DNA of 45,418 nucleotides, from positions 1 through 45,418 of the forward strand of contig JAJPKQ010000029.1 of assembly GCA_021323635.1 (NCBI GenBank), read 5' to 3'. The translations under genes were made by a program, and so were the position numbers. The notes under the pieces are model-generated. The model was not told the DNA's origin. It did not search any database and saw only the letters and a list, made by a program, of their open reading frames with translations. Positions 32,757 to 41,628 of the stretch are shown here, in pieces (positions within the stretch are counted from its first letter, which is position 1; each line of letters begins with the position of its first letter). The stretch comes from a bacterium (GTDB lineage: Bacteria > Actinomycetota > Thermoleophilia > Solirubrobacterales > Solirubrobacteraceae).

Positions 32757-33458
32757 ATGCTCGATTCGCCCACTGCGCTGGATCCCCATGATGTGCTCGC
32801 CCAGCCCACCAGGGCGCAGCTGTTCGAGCTGCTCGGCGAGCTGAGGCGTCCCGCCGGCACCGTTGAGCTTGCCAGGCTGCTGCGCCTACATCCAAATGGA
32901 GTGCGCATGCACCTGGGACGACTGCAGCAGGCGGGCCTCATCGCCCGCTCGCGAGCGCGCGCCGCACGCGGGCGACCGCGTGACCTCTGGACAGTCGCTC
33001 CGGGCGCCCGCCCAGCCGGCGAGGCTCCGCACGCATACCATGATCTCGGCCGTTGGCTGGCACGCGCGATCGGCTCCGGCCGCAGCGGGCAACGCGGTGT
33101 CGAGGCCGCCGGGCGTCAGATCGGCCGGGAGCTGGCACCCGGCCGGGCAGTCGGCGAAGCCGAGGCGCTTCAGGCCGCGTTTGCCGCACTCGGCTACCAG
33201 CCCACGGTGACGAGGGGCAGAGACGGCCGGCTGACCTACCACCTTGGCAACTGCCCCTACCGCGATGTGGCACGTGAGTGCCAGCCTGTCATCTGTGCGC
33301 TTCACCGGGGCATCACGCGCGGCCTGCTCGACGTGCTGACAACCCGCGCTCGACTTGCTGCATTCGTGCCCCACGACCCCGACATTGCCGGCTGCGTAAT
33401 TGAGCTCCGCAACGTCGCCGTCGCGGACGCTGCGCCACGTCGGACAGCAGATGCTTGA
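32757..33458 (+). CDS. SufR-like HTH regulator with C-terminal cysteine cluster
   Basis: A 233-residue protein. Residues about 12-75 form a winged HTH (TRAQLFELLGE, TVELARLLRLHPNGVRMHLGRLQQAGLI). The C-terminal half has the pattern NCPYRDVARECQPVICALHRG, with C166, C175 and C180 and a further C213, as in SufR-type regulators that hold an Fe-S cluster and sense iron or oxidative state. Family assignment is by this pattern. The start could be GTG 32793. Neighbours OsmC and AhpD-like fit a redox regulon. Confidence 0.78.
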   Translation: MLDSPTALDPHDVLAQPTRAQLFELLGELRRPAGTVELARLLRLHPNGVRMHLGRLQQAGLIARSRARAARGRPRDLWTVAPGARPAGEAPHAYHDLGRWLARAIGSGRSGQRGVEAAGRQIGRELAPGRAVGEAEALQAAFAALGYQPTVTRGRDGRLTYHLGNCPYRDVARECQPVICALHRGITRGLLDVLTTRARLAAFVPHDPDIAGCVIELRNVAVADAAPRRTADA

Positions 33459-33626
33459 TGCAGCGGTAGCCATCTTGCTCTACCGGGGCGCCCCGAGTAC
33501 CGGCCGGTCGGAGCCGCGAGCGTCAGCGTGCGGGCCGCCGACGCCTGCGCAGGCCGACTGCGGTTGGTGGCAGATTGCGCATCCGCAACGCGCCGACGAT
33601 CGGGCGTCTACCTCTTGATCGATACG

Positions 33627-34085
33627 TCAATGGGCAGCCGCCAGCGGCTCCAGCTCGCCGCTCACATTGATCTGCACCGCGCCGCGCAGCGCATTCGAGA
33701 CCGGGCACAGCTGCGCGGCTTCGCTCAGGCAGCGCTCGAACTGCTCCTTCCCGATGCCCCCGAGCCGAGCGCCAACGGCAAGATCGATCGCCGTGATGCG
33801 CGGAGCGCCGTCGATCTCATCGAGCGTGCAGCGTGCGCTCACCGCAAGCTGGCCAGGTGGAGCGTCGGATCGGCCCAGCACCAATGCCAACGCCATCGCG
33901 AAGCAGCTTGCATGGGCCGCGGCGATCAGCTCCTCCGGGCTAGTCCGCCCTTCGGGCTGCTGCGTGCGAGAGGCCCAGGTGACGGGCAGCCTATCGAATG
34001 CGCCACTGGCGCTCGAGATTGCGCCCTCCCCTGCTGCAAGCGATCCCTCCCAGCTGACGTCCGCTTGCCTTGTTGCTATCGCCAT
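33627..34085 (-). CDS. OsmC/Ohr-family peroxiredoxin
   Basis: A 152-residue OsmC-family protein. The two reactive cysteines are at C61 (AAAHASCFAMALAL) and C127 (AAQLCPVSNAL), and the N-terminal strand pattern ADVSWEGSLAAGEGAI fits. These enzymes reduce organic hydroperoxides through the cysteine pair. AAGGAGC precedes ATG 34085. It is the third redox-defence gene in this block. Confidence 0.88.
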   Translation of the reverse strand: MAIATRQADVSWEGSLAAGEGAISSASGAFDRLPVTWASRTQQPEGRTSPEELIAAAHASCFAMALALVLGRSDAPPGQLAVSARCTLDEIDGAPRITAIDLAVGARLGGIGKEQFERCLSEAAQLCPVSNALRGAVQINVSGELEPLAAAH

Positions 34086-34278
34086 TGCTTGCTCCTTTGC
34101 GCTTGAAGGGTTACATGCACAGCTGCACTTACCTCCTTAGAGGCTCCACTGCGAGGCGCGCCAAGATCATTCCGAACAGGCGCCGCCGCACCACGCACCT
34201 CGCGGCTGACGCGGTCCTCACAACCTCTGCGTCGGAGAGGCCAACGCTCTTACCACACTGGCGCTCTGAGGCCGACGA

Positions 34279-34746
34279 TCAGGATCTCAACTCCCCAGAG
34301 GCAACCCGCGCCGCCTCCTTCGCGGGCGTGCGAAAGCCGACGTTCAGGCGATTCCATCCGTTGATCGCGACGACTGCGAGCGTGAGCGCTACGATCTCGC
34401 GCTCAGAGAAGTGGCGCGCAAGCTCCGCGTAAAGCTCATCGGAGACCTCGCGCTCGGTCAACAGCGTCAGCGCCTCACACCAGGCCAGCGCCGCGCGCTC
34501 GGCGGCGGTGAAGCATTCGGCCTCGCGCCAAACTGCGACCATCTGCAGCCGCTCCTCGCTCTCCCCCGCCCCACGCGCCTCGGCCGCGTGAAGTCGCACG
34601 CAGAATGCGCAATGGTTGATCTGGGAGGCGCGGAGCCTGATCAGATGGGCCAGACGCTCGTCCTCGATGTTGCTGCCCGCCACGCGCTCCAGTCCCAGCA
34701 TCGCCTCGACCACCTCCGGGAGCACACTTCTGTAGTCGGCTCTCAT
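34279..34746 (-). CDS. AhpD-like/carboxymuconolactone decarboxylase-family protein
   Basis: A 155-residue helical protein with the AhpD-type motif C46-A-F-C49-V-R-L-H53 (INHCAFCVRLH), followed by the core WREAECFTAAERAALAWCEALTLL and INGWNRLNVGF. It probably acts in peroxide or alkyl-hydroperoxide defence. CGGAGG before ATG 34746 fixes the start; the longer frame to 35031 is not coding. It is divergent from the MarR remnant, the usual layout for a regulator and its target. Confidence 0.85.
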   Translation of the reverse strand: MRADYRSVLPEVVEAMLGLERVAGSNIEDERLAHLIRLRASQINHCAFCVRLHAAEARGAGESEERLQMVAVWREAECFTAAERAALAWCEALTLLTEREVSDELYAELARHFSEREIVALTLAVVAINGWNRLNVGFRTPAKEAARVASGELRS

Positions 34747-34958
34747 GACAACCTCCGATTCTGTGGTAGATGGATCGCCATACGATCTATATAGCGTCGA
34801 CTGACAGGAGCGATCATTCGCGAGGATCGACGCTCCGGCGAGAGTAGGCTGTTCGTGGCCCTCATGAGCTTTGAGCCTGCAAAGTCCATACGCGCGCGAC
34901 CCTCCGCCCACTGGAGGCGAGCACAGCACGCAATGTCCGCTCCAAGCACATAGGCTTT

Positions 34959-35342
34959 GCGAGCAGCAGCGGCGCTGCGCACGGCGCTGCGCACGTTCGA
35001 GCACGCAAGTGAGCAGATGGCGCGCGAACACAGCCTCACGCCGCAGCGCTACTGCTGCTGATGATCAAAGGTGCACCTGACCGCAGTGAGCGATCCACCG
35101 TCGGTGAGCTTGCGGAGCGACTCAAGCCGGCACAGCATTCGGTAAGCGAGCTCGTCGAACGGGCGGAGCGCGCCGGGTTGATCCGCCGGCAGCGCTCTGC
35201 CGAAGACGCGCGCGTGATCCTGCTCGAGCTGACACCCGCGGGGCACGAGCTTTTTGCGGCGATCTTCCGGGAGCGCGAGCACGAGCGCCGGGCACCGCTG
35301 CTGGCGCTGCGAAGCCAGACCGCGCCGATGCCGGCCGGTTGA
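34959..35342 (+). pseudogene. MarR-family regulator with a one-base deletion
   Basis: A first frame (TTG at 34959) reads LRAAAALRTALRTFEHASEQMAREHSLTPQRY and then hits TGA at 35059. The next frame continues exactly where a MarR protein should: LLMIKGAPDRSERSTVGELAERL, then HSVSELVERAERAGLIRRQRS and a complete wing and C-terminus to 35342. The joint at 35050-35054 reads TACTG; one extra C (TACCTG) would restore RYLLLLMIKG. So one base is missing, either a real mutation or a sequencing error. Confidence 0.75.
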
Positions 35343-35364
35343 GTGGCGCCTCCTCCAGCGGGAG

Positions 35365-36309
35365 CTACCCTTCAACCAATCCAGCCTGCGACAGCGAGTC
35401 GAGCAACAGGTGAAAATATGCGATGCCAGCGTATGGCCGCCATCGCGCCACTATGCTCGCGGTCGAAGCAGCATCAAGGCGATGCTCGACGCGCAGCACG
35501 CGGGCCAGCTTGTTGCGTGCGCCGGCATCGTCTACCGGGAAGGTATCGATCCTGCCCAGACCTCGCAAAAGGACATACTCGGCCGTCCAGCGTCCCACGC
35601 CCTCCAAGTCGGTCAGGCGCTCCATCGCGATCTCCCGCCGCTCGCTTGCGAGCCCCTCGAGATCAAGTGCGCCGGCGGCGACAGCGCCGGCGGCACCGAC
35701 GAGCGCGCGCGCCTTGGCGGCGCTGAAGCCCAGCCGGCGCAGAGAGGCTGACTTTGCCTCCGCCAGCTCGACGGGGCCGGGGAACGCGTGCAGCTCCGCC
35801 GCAGCACCGGCAGGCGCCGGTCCGAATGACGATGCAAGGCGATTGAGCAAGTGGATGCCAACATCCAGCGACAGCTGTTGGCAAGCAATGCCGTTCGCGA
35901 GCGCCTCGAATACGGTCGGGAAGCGCGGCGGCTTGAGACCCCTCATAGCGATCGCAAGCGGGCTTAGCACAGGGTCTTTCCGCGTTGCGTGCATAAAGCC
36001 GCCAAGGTCGATGTGCGGGCCGAGCATGCGCTCGAGGGCCTCTCGCGCGAAGCGCGCGATGCACTGCTCGCTGGCTCGATCGCAACAGAGGTGCGCCGGC
36101 CGCTGAGCGGCAACCTCGAGCAGCGGCGTCCGCGGCGGGCCGGTCTGGCGCACCGAGACCGCAAGCGCCTCTCCATCAAAGATCAGCGCCCGCCGGTAGA
36201 CGCCTCCCGAGTAGCGGTCAATCGCATTGTGCGCGCGTCGGCGCAGCGCCCATACAGTCAGGTCGAGGCGAAACGGCGCTCGCGGCCTGATCGTGAAGCG
36301 AGTCGTCAT
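35365..36309 (-). CDS. AlkA-like 3-methyladenine DNA glycosylase
   Basis: A 314-residue HhH-GPD superfamily DNA glycosylase. The hairpin and GPD region is LTDLEGVGRWTAEYVLLRGLG, then DTFPVDDAGA with the catalytic Asp corresponding to AlkA D238. Upstream, FEALANGIACQQLS is the typical AlkA helix. It removes alkylated bases such as 3-methyladenine. GGAGGCGCA before ATG 36309 supports the start. No AdaA or Ogt gene is adjacent. Confidence 0.88.
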   Translation of the reverse strand: MTTRFTIRPRAPFRLDLTVWALRRRAHNAIDRYSGGVYRRALIFDGEALAVSVRQTGPPRTPLLEVAAQRPAHLCCDRASEQCIARFAREALERMLGPHIDLGGFMHATRKDPVLSPLAIAMRGLKPPRFPTVFEALANGIACQQLSLDVGIHLLNRLASSFGPAPAGAAAELHAFPGPVELAEAKSASLRRLGFSAAKARALVGAAGAVAAGALDLEGLASERREIAMERLTDLEGVGRWTAEYVLLRGLGRIDTFPVDDAGARNKLARVLRVEHRLDAASTASIVARWRPYAGIAYFHLLLDSLSQAGLVEG

Positions 36310-36471
36310 TGCGCCTCCGCCGCAAGCCTCGCCGCAATCCTCCTATGTGTTCGGCGCGCCAGCACATCTCCTCCGGCGTCGACGCCGACGAGCCTCTTAC
36401 CGGGGCATGCCCGGCGCTGCGAACTGCGCTCGCACCTCCGCACCCTATCTTCCGATGGCGCCATCAAGCGA

Positions 36472-36494
36472 TTTTCACAGCTGCACTGTAAAAA
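36472..36494. promoter_or_regulatory. Inverted repeat upstream of the USP-like gene
   Basis: TTTTCACAG - CTGCA - CTGTAAAAA is a 9-bp inverted repeat with one mismatch, in a clearly AT-richer pocket between divergent genes (alkA-like, start 36309, and the USP-like gene, start 36581). A regulator dimer site is likely; which gene it serves is unclear. Confidence 0.45.
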
Positions 36495-36580
36495 TGGCGC
36501 ATCACCTGCTAATGTCAGCCGACGTAAGCAGTGACCGGCCTTCCCGGCAGTATGTGCCAATCAGAACCGAGGTGAGCCTG

Positions 36581-37021
36581 ATGTCCATTCAACATGTGCT
36601 GGTGCTAACCGATGAGAACCTAGAGGAGGGCAACGAAGTCCCGGAGCCCATCCGTGCAGCTATCGACCACGCCGACGATCTCTACGTCATCGCGCCGGCA
36701 GCAGCCGCAGGGTCGCCGACCGATGACCTCAGCCTCGAGTCGGCAGAACGTCGCCTGAATGGCGCGTTCGATCACATCTGCACCTGCGGATACTGCGCCC
36801 ATTGCGAGGCGCGAGACCAAGACCCGATCGCGGCAATCGGTGAGGCGCTCAGTGCCTTCCAGGCCGATCTGGTCGTGATGCGCCTCAGCGCACCCGCAGG
36901 CAACGCCGAGAGCTGGCGCGAGCTGCACCTCGCAGAGCGCGTGCGCGCGCACTTCGGCCTGCCGGCGATTGCGCTCCTGCTCGACGATCGGGGTCGGACC
37001 CTTGCGCGCGATGAAGCGTAG
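36581..37021 (+). CDS. Universal-stress-protein-like protein with a CxCxxCxxC cluster
   Basis: A 146-residue protein. The alternating beta/alpha pattern (QHVLVLTDE, DDLYVIAPAAA, DPIAAIGEALSAFQADLVVMRL, PAIALLL) resembles UspA-type nucleotide-binding folds. The unusual part is ICTCGYCAHCEA, with C67, C69, C72 and C75, a potential metal or redox site that ordinary Usp proteins lack. GAGGTGA precedes the ATG. The last helix ends near the stop. Confidence 0.6.
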   Translation: MSIQHVLVLTDENLEEGNEVPEPIRAAIDHADDLYVIAPAAAAGSPTDDLSLESAERRLNGAFDHICTCGYCAHCEARDQDPIAAIGEALSAFQADLVVMRLSAPAGNAESWRELHLAERVRAHFGLPAIALLLDDRGRTLARDEA

Positions 37022-37329
37022 TCAGAGGCTGCGCGGAGCCTCGAGGGCCCCAGCCGAGCCGGTCGGCGCCACAAGCCGCCAGCAGGTCTGGGACGGGGGC
37101 TGCGAGGAGCGATCGCCGCCCGCCCGGCGCGAATGCAGCCGGATGCGCAGCAACTCTGGCATCCTGCCATTCCGGGCAGCTCACCCGCTGCGCAGGGGCG
37201 TCCTCATCTCTCCCGCGGCAAACACCGAGCCCGTGGCGGCCAGCAACAGCCTGCATTCACACGGAGATGCCCCGGCAGCGGCGCGCGACGATAGCGCGAT
37301 CACCGCGTAGTGCTAGCGCGCGCCCCGGC
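37022..37329. other. Upstream region of metE, 308 bases
   Basis: I looked here for cobalamin, SAM and SAH riboswitches because metE is often controlled by them. AGCAGGTCT and CGAATGCAGCCGGATGCGCAGCAACT are faintly reminiscent of cobalamin elements but out of order and without a proper B12 box. Nothing is supported. Confidence 0.35.
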
Positions 37330-39687
37330 ATGATCAGAGCCAGCGTTCACGGCTATCCGCGAATCGGTCCGCGACGGGAGCTAAAGACCGCACTCGAGGG
37401 CTACTGGGCCGGCAGGATCACAGCAGAAGGCCTGCGAAAGACCGCGCGAGCCTTGCGTAGGCAGAACTGGCTCTTCATGCGCGATGCCGGGATCGATCTC
37501 GTGCCATCCGGGGACTTCTCTCTCTACGACCATGTCCTCGACACCGCAGCGCTGGTCGGGGCCCTGCCGATGCGCTTTCGGGCGGCCATCGTGCGCAGCA
37601 GTCGTGCGCCTCGGGCACGCGTGGCCGCAGACAGCGATGGCTTGGGCGGCGGGCGCGCCCTTGAGCTCTACTTCGAGCTTGCGCGAGGGCAGCACACGCG
37701 CGCAATGGAGATGACCAAGTGGTTTGACACAAACTATCACTACATCGTCCCGGAGCTCTCGCCCCAGACCTGCTTCGCGCTATCCGGAAGCAAGCCACTG
37801 GACCACTTCATCGAGGCGGCGGAGCTGGGCTTGATCACCAAGCCGGTGCTGCTCGGGCCAGTAAGCTTCCTGCTGCTCTCACGGCTGGACGAGGCAGCGC
37901 CAGCGAGCTTCAATCCGCTCGATCTGCTCGATTCATTGCTGGAGGTCTACGTGAAGCTGCTCACGCAGCTGGGCACACATGGAGCCGAATGGGTGCAGCT
38001 CGAGGAGCCCTGCTTCGCGCAGGACCGCTCCACCTCTGAGCTTGAGGCGCTTGCACGCGCGCTGAAACTGCTGGCGACCGCACCAGGCAGGCCACGGCTG
38101 TGCGTGTGCACTTACTTTGCCCGCGCTGCCGAGGCGCTCGACGTTCTGTCCGAGTCGGAGATCGAGGGAGTCGGGCTCGACCTTGTGCGAGGCGTCGCCG
38201 ACGTCGAGCGGCTGCAGGCGCGCGGTCTGCCGGGCAAGGCGCTGTTCGCCGGCGTCGTCGATGGACGAAACGTGTGGGCCAATGATCTGGAGGCATCACT
38301 GCGACTGCTGGATCATCTGCGCCCAGTCTGTGGCGAGCTGGTGATCTCTACCGCATGCTCGCTGATGCACGTCCCGCATGCGCTTGCGCTCGAGACGCGG
38401 CTCGACCCCCAGCTGAGCTCGTGGCTTGCGTTCGCGCGTGAGAAGGTGCTCGAGCTGGCGTTGCTGAAGCGGGCGATGAACGAGGGCACTGGCGCAATCT
38501 GCGAGGAGATTGTGCGCAGGCGCGCTGCGCTGGCCGAACGGCGCAGCTCGAAGCGCATCCTGCGGGACTCCGTCGGCGCGCGCCTGGCAGAGCTGGCCAA
38601 GCCCGACGCGCTTCCGGCGCGCCCTGCGCCATACGAGCAGCGCCGCGCCGCCCAGCAGGAGCGACTCTCGCTGCCGTTGCTGCCTACCACCACGATCGGC
38701 TCCTTTCCGCAGACGACGGAGCTGCGCGCTGTGCGCGCTGCGCTCCGAAGGGGTGAGATCAGCGATCGCGCCTATGAACTGCGCATGCGCAAGGAGATCG
38801 AGCGCACGATACGTCTGCAGGAGCGCCTAGGGCTCGATGTGCTGGTTCACGGCGAGCCTGAGCGGGCCGACATGGTGCAGCACTTTGCCGAACGACTCGA
38901 CGGATTCGCCGTGACCGAGAATGGTTGGGTGCAGTCCTATGGCTTCCGCTGCGTGCGCCCGCCGATCATCTATGGGGACATTGAGCGCCGCGCTGCGATG
39001 ACGATTGGGGAGGTCGCCTTCGCCCAGTCGCTCACGGAGCGACCCGTCAAGGGCATCGTGACCGGACCGGTCACGATGCTGCAGTGGTCATTCCCTCGCG
39101 AAGACCGCCCGCGAGAAGAGACCTGTCTGCAGCTGGCGCTTGCGATTCGCAATGAGCTTGCTGACCTTGCGCAGGCGGGAATCGCGATCGTGCAGGTCGA
39201 TGAGCCGGCCTTCCGCGAGGGCCTGCCGCTACGCTGCGATGAGCAGGCGGAGTATCTGCGCTTTGCGGTGCGCGCGTTTCGCCTTGCGACCGCCGTCGTG
39301 CCAGCCGAGGTGCAGGTGCAGACCCATATGTGCTACTCGGACTTCGGCGCGATGATCGAGCAGATCAAGGCGCTCGATGCTGACGTGATCCTGATCGAGG
39401 CGGCACGCACGAAGATGGAGCGCCTCGATGACTTCGCCCGCGCCGGCTACGCTCGAGAGGTGGGTCCAGGCGTCTTCGATGTGCACGCCCCGCGCGTACC
39501 CTCACCTTTCGAGATGGCGACCTTGCTGCGCAAGGCCATCACAGTGCTCCCGCCCGACCTGCTCTGGGTCTGTCCGGATTGCGGCCTCAAGACGCGCAGT
39601 CCGGCGCAGGTGCGCGGAGCGCTCGCAAACATGGTCAGCGCCGCCCGAAGCGTCCGTGAAGATCTTGCCGCCGAAGCCGGAGGGTGA
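37330..39687 (+). CDS. metE: Cobalamin-independent methionine synthase MetE
   Basis: A 785-residue two-barrel enzyme that transfers a methyl group from methyltetrahydrofolate-triglutamate to homocysteine. The N-half begins SVHGYPRIGPRRELK and includes the substrate lysine region MTKWFDTNYHYIVPE. The C-half holds the zinc ligands: His and Cys in QTHMCYSDF, Glu in LIEAARTKME, and Cys in VCPDCGLKTR. Length and order match the family; the ATG at 37330 gives the normal N-terminus. Upstream codons in the frame are not MetE. Single-gene unit. Confidence 0.95.
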   Translation: MIRASVHGYPRIGPRRELKTALEGYWAGRITAEGLRKTARALRRQNWLFMRDAGIDLVPSGDFSLYDHVLDTAALVGALPMRFRAAIVRSSRAPRARVAADSDGLGGGRALELYFELARGQHTRAMEMTKWFDTNYHYIVPELSPQTCFALSGSKPLDHFIEAAELGLITKPVLLGPVSFLLLSRLDEAAPASFNPLDLLDSLLEVYVKLLTQLGTHGAEWVQLEEPCFAQDRSTSELEALARALKLLATAPGRPRLCVCTYFARAAEALDVLSESEIEGVGLDLVRGVADVERLQARGLPGKALFAGVVDGRNVWANDLEASLRLLDHLRPVCGELVISTACSLMHVPHALALETRLDPQLSSWLAFAREKVLELALLKRAMNEGTGAICEEIVRRRAALAERRSSKRILRDSVGARLAELAKPDALPARPAPYEQRRAAQQERLSLPLLPTTTIGSFPQTTELRAVRAALRRGEISDRAYELRMRKEIERTIRLQERLGLDVLVHGEPERADMVQHFAERLDGFAVTENGWVQSYGFRCVRPPIIYGDIERRAAMTIGEVAFAQSLTERPVKGIVTGPVTMLQWSFPREDRPREETCLQLALAIRNELADLAQAGIAIVQVDEPAFREGLPLRCDEQAEYLRFAVRAFRLATAVVPAEVQVQTHMCYSDFGAMIEQIKALDADVILIEAARTKMERLDDFARAGYAREVGPGVFDVHAPRVPSPFEMATLLRKAITVLPPDLLWVCPDCGLKTRSPAQVRGALANMVSAARSVREDLAAEAGG

Positions 39688-39736
39688 GGAGCAGGTCAAC
39701 GCATTCGCTGTCTGACGCTGGGCCGCCGGCGCCTCC

Positions 39737-40189
39737 CTATCGCACGCTCAGCGTGCCTTCCATCCCCGCCGCGCGATGGCCGGGCACATCGCAATAGTAG
39801 GCGTAGGAGCCGGAGCCGAGCGTGACCTTGATGGTCGAGGACCCGTCGGTGATCGTCGCTGTCCGCGCTTCGACGCCACGACCGACAATGTGCAGATCGT
39901 GGGGCACGCCCGATCTGTTGCGAAACGTTATCGTGACTGCTCCCGCCGCAGCACGTGCGTGGCTCTGGACGTAGCGCAGCGCGCCACCCGGATCGGCTTC
40001 GATCGTGATCGCGTGCGCGGAGTATGACCCCGCCGTTGCCGACCCGCTCGTGGCCTGATTGGCACAGCCGACGATCGCAATGCCAATCAGCAGAGTGCCC
40101 ACGGCCCTCCGACTGCCGTGCGCGTGAGGGCCGTATTGGCGCCGGCGCAGCGAGCGGCATGAGCGGCGATGCTTCTTTTCCACACCCAT
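39737..40189 (-). CDS. Lipoprotein cupredoxin (plastocyanin-like)
   Basis: A 150-residue exported protein. After a basic start a hydrophobic stretch leads to a lipobox, GTLLIGIAIVGC (C42), so it should be anchored on the outer face of the membrane. The C-terminal 90 residues are a blue-copper fold: His in VPHDLH, Cys and His in YYCDVPGH and Met in RAAGMEG make the type I copper site. It is an electron carrier, possibly for a respiratory enzyme elsewhere. The N-region of about 28 basic residues is long and a later start is possible. Confidence 0.8.
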   Translation of the reverse strand: MGVEKKHRRSCRSLRRRQYGPHAHGSRRAVGTLLIGIAIVGCANQATSGSATAGSYSAHAITIEADPGGALRYVQSHARAAAGAVTITFRNRSGVPHDLHIVGRGVEARTATITDGSSTIKVTLGSGSYAYYCDVPGHRAAGMEGTLSVR

Positions 40190-40373
40190 CCCTGAGAAAT
40201 AATATCAGTCGCGCGGGCACCGAGCAGTGACGTCTAGGAGCGCGGCTCCTGCGGCTCATGCTCGTTGGGGACCGGAGATTCAGCGGATCCGGTGGCGAGG
40301 GTGGATCGCTGAGCGCGTCCAGCCTGACGGCCGCCCGCTTGAGTGCTTGGAGGGACGGACCGATACTGCTCGC

Positions 40374-40805
40374 ATGAGAGCTCCGCTTCGGACCGCGCCA
40401 CCCCTGGCGGCTGCCCTCGCTGTCGCTGCGCTCGGCCTTCCCGGCGACGCGCTTGCCGCCCATTCGGTAGGCACGCCCGAACAGATCTCCTGGGTGCGCA
40501 GCGCCGCGCAGCGCTTCGTCGCTGCTGAGCTCTCGCGCGACAGCGCAGCTGCCTGTGCCATCCTCAACCCGCCCCTGCGCACAACCGTCGATGGCCGCAG
40601 CTGCGCTGAGCGGTGGCAGAAGCGCCTGGCCGCGATGCTGCGCTCCCCTCGCATGCGAGCGGCACTGCAGGCGGACGCGCGCGCGATCGCCCACGCGGTC
40701 GTGATCGTGCACGGCAACCAGGCGCGCATCGAGCTGCCCCACCCGCTGCTCGGTCACTCAGACCGCTTCAACTGGACCGAAAACTGCTGGATGCTCGAGC
40801 GCTAG
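40374..40805 (+). CDS. Secreted hypothetical protein
   Basis: A 143-residue protein with a clear signal peptide (MRAPLRTAPPLAAALAVAALGLPGDALA, cleavage after ALA). The mature part starts AHSVGTPEQISW and contains three cysteines (AAACAIL, GRSCAERW, ENCWMLE). The helical opening followed by alternating strands (HAVVIVHGNQARIELP) hints at an NTF2-like fold, but I cannot assign a family. The frame upstream of 40374 is not coding. Confidence 0.65.
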   Translation: MRAPLRTAPPLAAALAVAALGLPGDALAAHSVGTPEQISWVRSAAQRFVAAELSRDSAAACAILNPPLRTTVDGRSCAERWQKRLAAMLRSPRMRAALQADARAIAHAVVIVHGNQARIELPHPLLGHSDRFNWTENCWMLER

Positions 40806-40999
40806 CCGCGGTCGCGCCCGTCCGCAGCCCTCACGGCTCTCGATCGCGCCCTGCGCGCCGATCGACCGACGCGAGATGCGGATTATCCGCAGCGCTCTCC
40901 CCACCCTGCACGGATCGCGCCGCCGCTGTGCGCGCCTAGCCTCGGCAGCGTCGACGAAAAAGGGTCCAAGCGAGCAGCGCACCGGAGATCGCATGCCAC

Positions 41000-41611
41000 G
41001 TGCGATCCGCGGACGAAGACGCAGTCGAGGTGACGGCCTTGCCAACAACACACATCTCCATCCCGCGCCGGTATCACCGCTCCAAAGTCAGCGAGCAAAA
41101 GCGCGCCGGGGATGCCACCAAGGCGCTCCTGGCCCTGGCGATCGGAGCGCTCCTCGCAACTGGCTGCGGCAGCTCGCCGCGACCGGCTGTCCACGCGCGC
41201 TCCTCGCGATCGGCCATCCACGTCGTAACGACCACTAGCGCCGCAATTACGACCAGAGCGGCAAGGGAAGCAACTGTCTCGGCGGGCCAGCGCAACGAGG
41301 TGAGCGCAGGCGCCGGGGGGGTCCTCGCGACGATGCATGGCGGAACGCACCAGCCCCGAGTCGGTGCGCGCTGGCCTTTCCAGATCATCGTCACGCACCA
41401 CGGCAGGCCGGCAAAGGCCACCGTCACCTATGAGTACGTCTTCGGCGGCCAGGTTGTCGCTCGACGTGCCCAGCACAGCTTCACCGGACGCTTCTCGGAC
41501 GAGATCGAATGGCCCTCCTCGGCGGTCGGCTACCCGCTCGAATTCCGAGCGGCAATAGTCTGTGAAGGGGTGACGATCAATCTCGACTACCCCGTCGTAG
41601 TCGCCCGCTGA
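41000..41611 (+). CDS. Putative lipoprotein of unknown function
   Basis: A 203-residue protein. ALLALAIGALLATGC is a signal with lipobox; the Cys is near residue 56, so the start at GTG 41000 gives a long N-region and GTG 41030 is an alternative. After a Ser/Thr/Ala linker the last 90 residues are beta-rich (WPFQIIVTHHGRPAKATVTYEYVFGG, RFSDEIEWPSSAVGYPLEFRAAIVC), like an extracytoplasmic Ig-type domain. No named family recognised. Confidence 0.6.
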   Translation: MRSADEDAVEVTALPTTHISIPRRYHRSKVSEQKRAGDATKALLALAIGALLATGCGSSPRPAVHARSSRSAIHVVTTTSAAITTRAAREATVSAGQRNEVSAGAGGVLATMHGGTHQPRVGARWPFQIIVTHHGRPAKATVTYEYVFGGQVVARRAQHSFTGRFSDEIEWPSSAVGYPLEFRAAIVCEGVTINLDYPVVVAR

Positions 41612-41628
41612 GACCCGGCAGAGCGCGC

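Noticed and set aside
33479-33626. GGGGCGCCCC palindrome and following spacer as a terminator
   Set aside because: Palindromes of this GC content are frequent here and there is no loop or T-tract.
34118-36487. Shared 12-mer CACAGCTGCACT near the OsmC gene (34118-34129) and the USP-like gene (36476-36487)
   Set aside because: Many 12-base matches are expected by chance in 45 kb, and only one site has a palindromic context.
37022-37329. Cobalamin or SAM riboswitch before metE
   Set aside because: Isolated words resemble parts of the cobalamin element but are out of order, and there is no B12 box.
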